Assembly: GCF_004340785.1 (NCBI RefSeq)
Contig: NZ_SLXS01000006.1
Location: 118,083 to 182,082, forward strand
Origin: Tumebacillus sp. BK434
GTDB taxonomy: Bacteria; Bacillota; Bacilli; Tumebacillales; Tumebacillaceae
DNA length: 64,000 bases
Direction of reading: 5' to 3'
Part shown: piece by piece, positions 17,275 to 24,257 of the stretch
Position numbering within the stretch: position 1 is the first letter of the stretch
How the letters are laid out: each line of letters begins with the position of its first letter
Notes under the pieces: generated by a model
Told to the model about the DNA's origin: nothing
The model's database searches: none
What the model saw: the letters and a program-made list of their open reading frames with translations, nothing else
Program-made: the position numbers and the translations under genes

Positions 17275-17290
17275 GATCTGTTGGTTTTAT
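17251..17290 (+). terminator. Terminator after the 2TM pseudogene
   Basis: AAAACCAACGG and CTGTTGGTTTT arms, then ATT. Confidence 0.65.
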
Positions 17291-17361
17291 TAAATCGCCT
17301 GATTGATCAATCGCAGTAGGCAACGCTGAGGAATAGCAAGGATGCAGATTAGTATAAATGT

Positions 17362-17389
17362 TTGGATTTTTGTGAATATATGGTATACT
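17362..17389 (+). promoter_or_regulatory. SigA promoter (extended -10) of the small-peptide unit
   Basis: TTGGAT (17362-17367), 16-bp spacer, TGGTATACT with the -10 TATACT at 17384-17389; the TGn is an extended -10. Confidence 0.65.
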
Positions 17390-17429
17390 ACTGCTGTGAA
17401 CTACTCTCGAAGGATTGGTGGTGACACTT

Positions 17430-17552
17430 ATGGCAACTGAACAAATGAAAGACCTGTTTGATCTGGATGTGGAAGTAGTAATGTCTGCAAACGAGGACGA
17501 TCGTGCGTGGGCGTACACGATGAATGCACCGTGTGCTTGGACAGTAAAATAA
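17430..17552 (+). CDS. Small peptide 1: candidate RiPP-type precursor with FxLD-like leader
   Basis: A 40-residue peptide. Its first half, MATEQMKDLFDLDVEVV, is nearly the same as that of the next gene, while the C-terminal part (DDRAWAYTMNAPCAWTVK) differs. A conserved amphipathic leader containing F-x-L-D-V followed by a variable short tail is the build of a ribosomally made, modified peptide; FxLD leaders are known from lanthipeptide-like precursors. The tail has one Cys, two Thr, two Trp and one Tyr. A strong promoter lies 40 bases upstream and GGTGGTGAC precedes the ATG. No modification enzyme is recognised nearby, so the class is open. Confidence 0.6.
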   Translation: MATEQMKDLFDLDVEVVMSANEDDRAWAYTMNAPCAWTVK

Positions 17553-17559
17553 GGCACCT

Positions 17560-17682
17560 ATGTCGAGAATGGCAAATGAACGAATGCAAGATCTGTTCGA
17601 ACTGGACGTCGTCGTTTCGGAGTCGGCCGAACACTCGAACGAACGTTGGAGCTACTCCCCGAGCCGGGGATTCGTTGTGTGA
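17560..17682 (+). CDS. Small peptide 2: paralogue of peptide 1
   Basis: A 40-residue peptide beginning seven bases after peptide 1. The leader MANERMQDLFELDVVVSESA aligns with MATEQMKDLFDLDVEVV, whereas the tail NERWSYSPSRGFVV shares only a W-x-Y pattern with peptide 1. An AAGG stands before the ATG at 17560, but the better-fitting in-frame ATG is at 17569 (MANERM); either is possible. It is followed after 11 bases by a strong terminator, so both peptides form a closed transcription unit of about 330 bases. The 3' end and terminator have a decayed counterpart at 47243-47296. Confidence 0.6.
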   Translation: MSRMANERMQDLFELDVVVSESAEHSNERWSYSPSRGFVV

Positions 17683-17693
17683 CGATGGCGTAG

Positions 17694-17721
17694 GAAGAAC
17701 CCGCATGGGTTCTTCTTTTTT
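17694..17721 (+). terminator. Terminator of the small-peptide unit
   Basis: GAAGAACCC and GGGTTCTTC arms with a GCAT loop, then TTTTTT. A close relative is at 47267-47296. Confidence 0.85.
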
Positions 17722-17736
17722 GTGGGGAGGTGGGAC

Positions 17737-17893
17737 ATGGAACATATCAATATCGAGATAGTCAAGGGCGGCAACATCGAGCAGTGCCGCGAACTGTGCA
17801 ATGAACATGGGGGATCTATACACAGTGCAGGCCTACGTGATGTGGGGGCTGTTGCCGATGAGGAAATCGGAGCGGGGGAGATCCTGGTGCACC
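17737..17893 (+). pseudogene. Collapsed duplicate of the GNAT-rarD locus
   Basis: Starts like the 47333 acetyltransferase (EIVKGGNIEQCRELCNE against EVIQDGNIESCRELCNE). At an ATGAAC hexamer it jumps into the start of rarD: the DNA reads MNMGDLYTVQAYVMWGLLP in one frame, against MNMGYVYAVLAYIMWGLLP of the gene at 47964. After a further deletion it continues EEIGAGEIL. Similarity stops near 17893 just before tRNA-Ser. The shared ATGAAC at both parents' junctions suggests deletion by short direct repeats after duplication. Confidence 0.7.
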
Positions 17894-17925
17894 TTGCTGC
17901 AATTGACCTCCCTCCCTTTCATCGC

Positions 17926-18014
17926 GGAGAGGTACCGAAGTGGTCATAACGGGGCGGTCTTGAAATCCGTTAGGGGGCAACCCCACACAGGTTCGAATCC
18001 TGTCCTCTCCGCCA
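17926..18014 (+). tRNA. tRNA-Ser (TGA), second copy
   Basis: 89 bases with CCA, differing from the 13506 copy at two positions: the anticodon-stem pair next to the loop is T-T instead of T-A (loop CTTGAAA kept), and one T-arm base now makes a better pair. Its function is less certain because of the stem mismatch. Confidence 0.85.
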
Positions 18015-18140
18015 AACGTTGAACAGTAAGGGGTCATGAGGTTTTTCCACAATTTGTGGAGAGACCGCATGGGCTCTTTTTTGTTGTTGAGTTTGTAAAG
18101 GTGTGAGATCTGGTCTGTGATTGAGTTCGCTAGGCATGCC
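18015..18140 (+). repeat. tRNA-Ser downstream flank, copy 4
   Basis: Retains TCATGAGG, TTTTTCCACAATTTGTGGAG, GAGACCGCATGGGCTC, a T6 run and two GAGTT motifs. Confidence 0.7.
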
Positions 18141-18341
18141 GAAGAAGGGGGGAGGATTCAGTTCGCTTACTTTTGTGCATCTGAAAGCGCACGGCATTCG
18201 CATCAAGGACGGCTAGCATGAGGCCACCAAATACGAATAATGGATCGAACCGAGCAAAGTGTATAAAGCAGCCTATTTGGTGGGGCTGTTGGCTTTATTT
18301 GAAAATTGTGGTAATGTATAGAATTGTGAGGAGGGGGAATT

Positions 18342-18590
18342 GTGCTTTATCTTATTGGTGGTGGAATTTTGATACTTCTTATTTCTCTTTGGTTCGGCAT
18401 AAACCCGTTCAAATTGATTCTTGTTTGCATTTTTCTCTTTATTCTTTGGCGAATCGGTGTTCTCAATTTAGTGATGTCCATCTTACGGTGGATTGCAATC
18501 AGAATCATTTACTATGGTGAGAAAATATTTGGCATTGATGACTCAGAAGTGGCACCTTTGCTTCAGGGAATTGACTTTCTAGAGGTGTAA
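18342..18590 (+). CDS. Small membrane protein, function unknown
   Basis: An 82-residue, strongly hydrophobic protein with two or three predicted membrane helices (MLYLIGGGILILLISLWFGI; LILVCIFLFILWRIGVLNLV) and a short acidic C-terminal tail (GIDDSEVAPLLQGIDFLEV). The GTG start at 18342 sits four bases behind GAGGAGGGGG. It is AT-richer than its surroundings, which agrees with recent transfer at the edge of the tRNA-Ser island. I do not recognise a family. Confidence 0.6.
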   Translation: MLYLIGGGILILLISLWFGINPFKLILVCIFLFILWRIGVLNLVMSILRWIAIRIIYYGEKIFGIDDSEVAPLLQGIDFLEV

Positions 18591-18600
18591 CAATGCTTGA

Positions 18601-18655
18601 AGAATCGATGGTTCCGCCGACATCAATCGAAAGCTGGCGGAACCATCGATTGCTC
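18601..18655. terminator. Long inverted repeat after the small membrane gene
   Basis: AATCGATGGTTCCGCC and GGCGGAACCATCGATT arms form a 16-bp stem around a 19-base loop. It may end transcription, but there is no clean T-run on the plus strand. Confidence 0.5.
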
Positions 18656-18770
18656 CTTCCTGCACGGTATGAAAGTTTCCTGCGCGAACCCCTCATTTGA
18701 TCTCAACCGTTTGCAGATTCGACCATCTGTCATCTGGTAGTTGAGGGTGAATTCCAAACCTCTGTTCCTC

Positions 18771-19880
18771 CTATTTTCTCGTCCCCATCGCGGCAATTTC
18801 CACTTTCACTTTCACGTTCACATCCGCCTTCGCGAGTTCTTCTCCCCAGCGCTTCTGTACAGGTTTCCAGTGCTCATATTCAAATGCGCGCGCATATAAT
18901 CCGAGACCGATCGGATCGATCTTCGCTTGTTGAACTTTATCGATGAACTTGTCGAACTTTTTTTCAAACTGCTGTTCAATCTCCCGAGTCAGCTTTTTTT
19001 CCTCATTCCTTACGTCGATCGGAAACATCAACTCCGCCAACACCACTCGAATTTTCACATGAATGTCAAATTTGAACTTGTTGTCCGCATAATTTGTCTT
19101 CGTCTTCACACTTATATCTTCGGTAGAAAAACTGTATGCATTTGCAGGGAAAATCTCTCCTTTCGGTCGATCGGCAGCTTTATACGTAAATTGAAATTCC
19201 CCTTTCGTCTGCTGCTGCAAGATACGAAGCAATCGGTTCTCTTCTTCCCCGATCGAAAGCTTGTACTTCCCCTCCTCATCGAGCAGAGCAGAGCCGATCA
19301 CGAATACCTTCCCATCTTTGCGCATTTCGGACACGGTTGCGGTCATCCCCTTTTCAAAAGTGGCTCGTCGGAGGTCTTGGAGCGTTGCGCTCACAGTAAT
19401 ATTGCGTTTTGCAGCTGTTTCGAGCAGCTTAAAAAGATAGAGCGGAAGACGCGGTTTATCCTTTGGCGCATATTGCAGGACTTCGTAGGAAAACCCGTCC
19501 ACCATTACGATCCTCACATTCAGCGTATTTTTGGGATCCCGCAAATAGGGCTCGAGCATTTTAAACCAGCCCTTTTGTTGCATCGCGCGTTTTCCGATCA
19601 GCAGAATTTGTGTTTTTCCTCCGGTGGTTAAGGCCATTACTGTTTTGTCGTCTTTATCCCTCGATTTTCGCAACGTGATCGCTTGCGTCGTATAGACCTC
19701 CTCCTTCTCTCTCGCTTCTTTGCTGAATACCGGACTGGATGACGAAAATACCAAGTTGTTTTCTTCATCGAGATCAATTCCGACCAGCAGCGACAACGAG
19801 ATGTCTTCGATATCGATTTTGTCCTTATATCCCATCATCAACAATAAGAGTGCAGCAAATAGGATCAGCAACCTCCTCAT
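18771..19880 (-). CDS. gerC: Ger(x)C-family germinant receptor subunit lacking the lipobox cysteine
   Basis: C subunit of a GerA-type receptor in the spore inner membrane, 369 residues. Normal GerC proteins are lipoproteins ending their signal in GCWD; here the segment reads LLLLMMGYKDKIDIEDISLS, with Tyr in place of the acceptor Cys. The rest looks intact: the N-terminal domain IEDISLSLLVGIDLDEE, and the C-terminal three-layer domain ending RWGEELAKADVNVKVKVEI. The ATG at 19880 overlaps the gerB stop by four bases. Loss of lipidation would be expected to weaken membrane attachment, so this receptor may be altered or non-functional; a sequencing error (TGT to TAT) is the alternative. Confidence 0.85.
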   Translation of the reverse strand: MRRLLILFAALLLLMMGYKDKIDIEDISLSLLVGIDLDEENNLVFSSSSPVFSKEAREKEEVYTTQAITLRKSRDKDDKTVMALTTGGKTQILLIGKRAMQQKGWFKMLEPYLRDPKNTLNVRIVMVDGFSYEVLQYAPKDKPRLPLYLFKLLETAAKRNITVSATLQDLRRATFEKGMTATVSEMRKDGKVFVIGSALLDEEGKYKLSIGEEENRLLRILQQQTKGEFQFTYKAADRPKGEIFPANAYSFSTEDISVKTKTNYADNKFKFDIHVKIRVVLAELMFPIDVRNEEKKLTREIEQQFEKKFDKFIDKVQQAKIDPIGLGLYARAFEYEHWKPVQKRWGEELAKADVNVKVKVEIAAMGTRK

Positions 19881-20977
19881 CCGATCTTCCACCTCCTGTA
19901 CTTTTCATATCCCGAGGTATAGACAAGCAGGAGAACTGGCAAAGCGTACATGATGCCCATCCCAGCATTGCCTAACAGCGTCGACCAATGCTCCGCCTGG
20001 TTCCACGTCGGCTTTACCAAATAAACACACACGATGGCCAACACAAAATAGACGAAGGCGTGCGAGCTGTGATCCTGCTTCTTGAAAAGAAAGCCCGTGG
20101 AAAAAACGGTACAGAAAATGTAAGCGTTCCATGCCCTGGACACCACGATCAGATAGATCGCCAGAAAGATCATATCGACCCGTTCCGCAAAACGAAATTC
20201 GATCGTCTTGAGCAAGCTCAACGTCGGTTGGTTCAAAGATGTGATCTCGTCCGGCGAGTAAAAAACGAAACAGATGATGGTGACGTACAGATATAAAAAC
20301 ATCGTCATGGTGTTCGCGATCAACATTCCGTGAACAGCAAATTGTTTTTTTTTCAGGAACGGGTAAATAAAAAAGAGAACTTCATTTCCAGCAAAAGCGA
20401 ACACCGTCCTTGGCAAACCGGATAGGATGGGTTCCCAACCTTCTTTCAACACGGGAAGCAGATGAATCCAATGCCCGTGCTCAAGCGTCGCTAGAAAAAT
20501 TAAGGGAATCCACATCATCAAATAAGAAATGAACTCTGCATATCGGGCTTGAATGTTCAATCCATGCCGAACGATAAGATAACCTGGAATCGCAAAAAGA
20601 AGCAAAATCAAATATCCAGGTGTTTTGGGCAAAAACCACGCTTTAATGAAGAGCATCGAATTGATCATGATGATCCAGCCAAAAAAGGCGAAATAGGCGA
20701 TGATTGGAAGGAGAAGCAACTTTCCAAGCCATTTTCCAAACAGGTAATTGAACAGGTCAGGCAACGCAAAGTCTGGGTACTTTCTAAGCGTTAGCAAAAT
20801 GGCCCAGCCGGCCAAACAATTGATCCCCCAAGCGATGAGCACGTTCACCCACCCATCCGTTCCACTCTTTTCGGCGAGCACCCTTGGGAGCGATAAAACC
20901 CCGGTTCCCACTTGAGCTCCTTGGATCAGAAAAATGTACTGCATCAAGGAGATCTCATTCACCGCATATTTGTTCAT
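19877..20977 (-). CDS. gerB: GerB-family spore germination permease subunit
   Basis: B subunit of the germinant receptor, a 366-residue relative of amino-acid permeases that binds the germinant in the spore inner membrane. About ten hydrophobic segments can be seen, starting IFLIQGAQVGTGVLSLPRVL, the glycine-rich broken first helix of the APC fold. It overlaps gerA and gerC by four bases each, indicating tight translational coupling. Which germinant it detects cannot be read from the sequence. Confidence 0.92.
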   Translation of the reverse strand: MNKYAVNEISLMQYIFLIQGAQVGTGVLSLPRVLAEKSGTDGWVNVLIAWGINCLAGWAILLTLRKYPDFALPDLFNYLFGKWLGKLLLLPIIAYFAFFGWIIMINSMLFIKAWFLPKTPGYLILLLFAIPGYLIVRHGLNIQARYAEFISYLMMWIPLIFLATLEHGHWIHLLPVLKEGWEPILSGLPRTVFAFAGNEVLFFIYPFLKKKQFAVHGMLIANTMTMFLYLYVTIICFVFYSPDEITSLNQPTLSLLKTIEFRFAERVDMIFLAIYLIVVSRAWNAYIFCTVFSTGFLFKKQDHSSHAFVYFVLAIVCVYLVKPTWNQAEHWSTLLGNAGMGIMYALPVLLLVYTSGYEKYRRWKIG

Positions 20978-22533
20978 GATTCGTCCCCTTTCGGTCGCTT
21001 ACTGTCCATCCGTATGTCCTGAGTCGGTCTGGCACTTTTGGGGCGATCGGTCATCTTCCAAAGTGGGAGCCGGACGAACGTATCTTTCATATCCGACCAA
21101 CGAAAAGGAGCCAACGGGCTTCCGTAAGGGGTCCCGAGCGATTCCAAAGCGACCAGATGGGCAATCAAGGTCATGAATCCGATCACCATTCCGATAAAAC
21201 CAAACAGCGAAGCCATCAACATCATCGGAAAGCGCAACAACCTGACGGCCATCCCCATGTCGTAGCTGGGAAGAATGAAGGAGGCGATCGCAGTCGAGGC
21301 TACGACGATCACCATGATGTTGCTGACGATACCAGCTTGCACAGCCGCCTGGCCCACAACGATGCCGCCGACGATGCCGATCGTCTGTCCGACCGGCGCA
21401 GGAAGCCGAATTCCAGCCTCGCGCATCATTTCCAACGTGATCTCCATCAGCACCGCTTCCAAAAGCGGCGGAAAGGGGACACTTGCTCTCGATTCGGCGA
21501 TCGACAGTAACAATTGAAGCGGGATGATTTCATAGTTAAAGGAGATAACCGCAATGTAGAGAGCTGGCAGCAGCATGGCGATCATAAAAGCGGTGAAACG
21601 GAGCAGTCGAATAAACGATGCGATCTGCCAGCGCGTGCTGTAATCATCCACACTTTGAAAAAAGGACGTAAAGGTGGCAGGAGCGATGATCACGCCGGGG
21701 GAACGGTCGACGATCACAACGAAACGCCCTTGCAGCATCTGGGATACAGCCGAATCGGGACGCTCAGTCATGATAAACTGAGGGAACGGCGAATTCGGAC
21801 TGTCTTCGATGTATTGCGCCAATTCCCCAGTATTGATCAACGCATCCACATCCACTTTTGAGATTCTCGTCTCCAATTCCTCAAGAATGTCCGGATTGGC
21901 GATATCCTCCAAGTACAAGATCCAGACTTTCGATCTTCCACGCTGACCGACCAATTGTTCCTTGATTCGAAATTCATTGTTAGGAAGATACCGGCGGAGG
22001 AGCGCGATATTTTGCATGCCGGTTTCCACAAATCCCTGATGAGCACCTTTTAGCGAACTTTCCAGTTGAGGGTCTTCGATCGCCCGCTGTGGCCAACCTT
22101 TCGTGTCATAAATCCATGCTTGCTGTTGTCCTTCGAGGAGCAGCACACTTTCGCCAGTGAGAATTGCAGCTACCACATCGTCCCATGTCGAAACTGTACG
22201 AACGCCGCTGATCGACGGGATCGGCATCCCTTGAATCACTTCGGATGGATTGTGCAACATCGGATTCAAGATGTGGTTGTTGATCGCATTTTTATCGGTT
22301 AAACCGTCCAAATAAAGCAGAGCAACAGGCGCTTTCTCAGCACCTGCAACAAAGCGGTAGATGACCAAATCAGGAGATAACGGGAATAACCGTTTGGCTT
22401 CCTCGATATTTTGAGACAGATCCTGGGAGAGCGGGTCTTGTTTCGCAGACTGATTTTGTTGCCGGTTGGATTTTGTTTGTTCTTCCTTTTGTTGATATCG
22501 TTTTTGATTGAGGATTTTGGAGAAAAAGAACAT
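20974..22533 (-). CDS. gerA: GerA-family spore germination receptor subunit A
   Basis: A subunit of the receptor, 519 residues. A charged N-terminal soluble domain (residues about 1-280) contains the typical DRSPGVIIAPATFTSFFQS and TERPDSAVSQMLQGRFVVIV segments. Four to five membrane helices follow (LLPALYIAVISFNYEIIPLQ; PVGQTIGIVGGIVVGQAAVQ) and a short Lys/Arg-rich C-terminal tail. It starts the gerA-gerB-gerC operon. I chose the ATG at 22533, nine bases behind GGGGGA; a TTG nine bases upstream is also possible. A second, related receptor operon lies at 31392-35594. Confidence 0.92.
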   Translation of the reverse strand: MFFFSKILNQKRYQQKEEQTKSNRQQNQSAKQDPLSQDLSQNIEEAKRLFPLSPDLVIYRFVAGAEKAPVALLYLDGLTDKNAINNHILNPMLHNPSEVIQGMPIPSISGVRTVSTWDDVVAAILTGESVLLLEGQQQAWIYDTKGWPQRAIEDPQLESSLKGAHQGFVETGMQNIALLRRYLPNNEFRIKEQLVGQRGRSKVWILYLEDIANPDILEELETRISKVDVDALINTGELAQYIEDSPNSPFPQFIMTERPDSAVSQMLQGRFVVIVDRSPGVIIAPATFTSFFQSVDDYSTRWQIASFIRLLRFTAFMIAMLLPALYIAVISFNYEIIPLQLLLSIAESRASVPFPPLLEAVLMEITLEMMREAGIRLPAPVGQTIGIVGGIVVGQAAVQAGIVSNIMVIVVASTAIASFILPSYDMGMAVRLLRFPMMLMASLFGFIGMVIGFMTLIAHLVALESLGTPYGSPLAPFRWSDMKDTFVRLPLWKMTDRPKSARPTQDIRMDSKRPKGDES

Positions 22534-22669
22534 GGAAAACAATCCCCCACTCCGTTCAGTTCCTTATTTTGTATAGAATTGATTGAGAGGCAGGAATCTA
22601 TGCATGAGAGGGGAGTTGCAGATCGGATGGATGGATGGATGGATGAAGGTCATTTATCGGAGGTGCGGG

Positions 22670-22770
22670 GGCACACGGGTTCGTTGAAAGGGTTTATGAG
22701 GTTTTTTCACAGTTGGTGGAGAAACCGCACGGCTCCTTTTTGCTGAGTTCGCTCGTGTGCGAACGAAAGT
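22670..22770 (+). repeat. tRNA-Ser-type flank fragment, copy 5
   Basis: GGGGGCACACGGGTTCG recalls the tRNA-Ser variable/T arm. It is followed by TTTATGAGG, a TTTTTTCACAGTTGGTGGAG stretch, AACCGCACGGCTCC, a T5 run and GAGTTCGCTCGTGTG, in the same order as copies 1-4. A distant, decayed copy 4.7 kb from the tRNA. The stretch 22771-23020 holds nothing else that I can support. Confidence 0.55.
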
Positions 22771-23020
22771 ATTTAGAAAGGTGAGGAATATTGTGTCTAA
22801 GTTGAGGCGCAAAGAGGAGGGGTCTAACTCCGCTATTCTACCCCAGTCAGGAATGAGGTATACTGATTGAGGGGATCATAACCGTAACAAGAGAGATTTT
22901 CGAGGATGCTCCCTGTTTTGATACAAAAAGTCGATCCTCGAAAAAATGCCGATTTGAGATCGCTGTTGAGGTGGCTTGATGCCTTGCTGCAGCTGGATTT
23001 TGATGTGCTGATTTTGGTCG

Positions 23021-23204
23021 GTAACAATGACAGACCCGATGAATAGGGGACTGAAAGATATGATCCCCATTGGCGAAGTCGAGGAAGAATTCGAGTAACA
23101 ATGACAGACCCGATGAATAGGGGACTGAAAGTGCACTTCAATGAGTCATCGTAGATTTGGATCGAGTCGTAACAATGACAGACCCGATGAATAGGGGACT
23201 GAAC
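23021..23204 (+). CRISPR. Short orphan CRISPR array (3 repeats, 2 spacers, degenerate 4th repeat)
   Basis: Identical 36-base repeats at 23021-23056 and 23095-23130, and a third at 23169-23204 differing only in its last base. Each starts GTAACAATGACAGACC and ends ATAGGGGACTGAAA. The two spacers are 38 bases each and unrelated. A third 38-base spacer-length stretch ends at a degenerate repeat (GAAACAATGACAGG) at 23243, which marks the distal end. No cas genes are in the window. The repeat's GAAA end suits type I-B/III-like systems, but I cannot type it. Confidence 0.85.
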
Positions 23205-23256
23205 GGGGGAAACCTGAAGACGTAGCTGCGGGACGGTGACGTGAAACAATGACAGG

Positions 23257-23457
23257 CTAAACAATCCTGTAAAGGATCACAAAGAGAAAAGAGATCCAAA
23301 AAATCACGGCAGAGACAACCAGAAAACTGGTCAGCAAGTCAGCGGCAAATCGTGGAAAGTTGTATCTAGAAGAGCTTTTTGTGGTGAGACTTTGTATTTT
23401 TTCTTCCAAGGATACTATTTGTTCTTTTAGCAACTCAATTTCATTACGGTCATCCAT
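23257..23457 (-). CDS. Small coiled-coil membrane protein, function unknown
   Basis: A 66-residue protein: an acidic/charged coiled coil (MDDRNEIELLKEQIVSLEEK) followed by one C-terminal membrane helix pair region (LLTSFLVVSAVIFWISFLFV). The ATG at 23457 lies six bases behind GGAGGT; a longer upstream frame lacks a ribosome binding site. Its 3' end touches the degenerate last CRISPR repeat. No family recognised. Confidence 0.55.
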   Translation of the reverse strand: MDDRNEIELLKEQIVSLEEKIQSLTTKSSSRYNFPRFAADLLTSFLVVSAVIFWISFLFVILYRIV

Positions 23458-23618
23458 TCTATACCTCCGACTTGGAAATGGCTGTTGATAACTATTGTAT
23501 AGCAGATTTTGACTTATCAGAATGACTGCATCCGAAATAACCGGAGCGCGGTTGTATACCGAACTCAAGTTATGTTTAGGTCGCAGGGCGGTTTTTCCGT
23601 CTGCCTGACAATAATTTT

Positions 23619-23918
23619 TCAGGGATTCTTATTCGAGACAGTATCCTTCCAAACTTCTTCAAATTCATCTTTACTAATCAACATTGGAACAAAATGCCCA
23701 AACTCATCCTCGGCAATTTCCTCAATCGTGGGAACCGGAACTTCGCCCAGCCCTACTCCTACTCCTCCTACTTCAACATCTTCGTATGCATATCCATAAC
23801 GCCCATCTCGATAAAATTCGATCTTACGGACTTCATATCTTTCATCGTCCATTTCCGAGTAAATGAGAATCGGTTCATCCGCATCGTCATGTATCCACTC
23901 GCACTTCAAATATTCCAC
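23619..23918 (-). CDS. DUF6881 domain protein (possible immunity protein)
   Basis: A 99-residue soluble protein with the DUF6881 pattern: EYLKCEWIHDDADEPILIYS, EMDDERYEVRKIEFYRDGRY and GLGEVPVPTIEEIAEDEFGH, then a terminal EEFEEVW-like stretch. Proteins of this domain are often encoded directly behind polymorphic toxins and are suspected immunity proteins. Here the gene directly follows, on the same strand, a short frame with an Rhs-like YD motif. The GTG at 23918 is preferred because the GTG four codons upstream lies inside the ribosome binding site GAGGGGGTG. Confidence 0.75.
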   Translation of the reverse strand: MEYLKCEWIHDDADEPILIYSEMDDERYEVRKIEFYRDGRYGYAYEDVEVGGVGVGLGEVPVPTIEEIAEDEFGHFVPMLISKDEFEEVWKDTVSNKNP

Positions 23919-23963
23919 TTTCGATCCCACCCCCTCTATTCAAGTATGACTCTTTCGTTTTTT

Positions 23964-24179
23964 TCAGAATGAGCCTGCACTCATCTGATTACGGATTTCG
24001 GTGACGTGTCCCAAATTGTCGTACTTGGCGTGCGTGATTGTATTGTTGCCCTGTTTCAGCGTGGAGATCTTGTTGAGCTCAATGATGGACAAGCGATTTG
24101 GCAAGAGCATCTGGAGCGCATACGAAAAGCCCAATCCGCCCAGACCGATTTGACGGTTTCGGAAAAACAAAACATACAA
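23964..24179 (-). pseudogene. Possible C-terminal remnant of an Rhs/YD-repeat toxin
   Basis: The last 26 residues read NTITHAKYDNLGHVTEIRNQ and MSAGSF; YDNLGHVTEI matches the YD-repeat signature of Rhs proteins. Upstream residues are less convincing and no start codon is well supported. Lying just before a DUF6881 gene, it would fit the toxin position of a toxin-immunity pair. Short length makes this a weak call. Confidence 0.35.
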
Positions 24180-24257
24180 TTCAGTAGTTGGGTGAATCCT
24201 TTTGCGCGGTATTTACGTAAGAGTATGAAGAGGAAGAAGGAGAGGGAGGACCAAAAG

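Larger units (their letters stand above)
13595..18140. other. Accessory island at tRNA-Ser
   Basis: Between an intact tRNA-Ser at 13506 and a second full copy at 17926 lie one degenerate tRNA-Ser, one 3' tRNA-Ser fragment, several copies of the tRNA-Ser downstream flank, an integrase pseudogene, an IS21 remnant and several orphan or broken genes. The stretch 13700-13910 holds no gene that I can support; 14091-14369 contains only upstream sequence of the GNAT gene. The pattern is that of repeated integration and partial loss of elements at one tRNA gene. Confidence 0.75.

Noticed and set aside
22833..23264. Minus-strand frames with repeated 'SPIHRVCHCY' peptides
   Set aside because: The repeat is the translated CRISPR repeat, not a protein repeat.
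24006..24257. 84-codon upstream extension of ydjG
   Set aside because: No similarity to the family; the ATG at 24258 has a proper ribosome binding site and gives the normal N-terminus.
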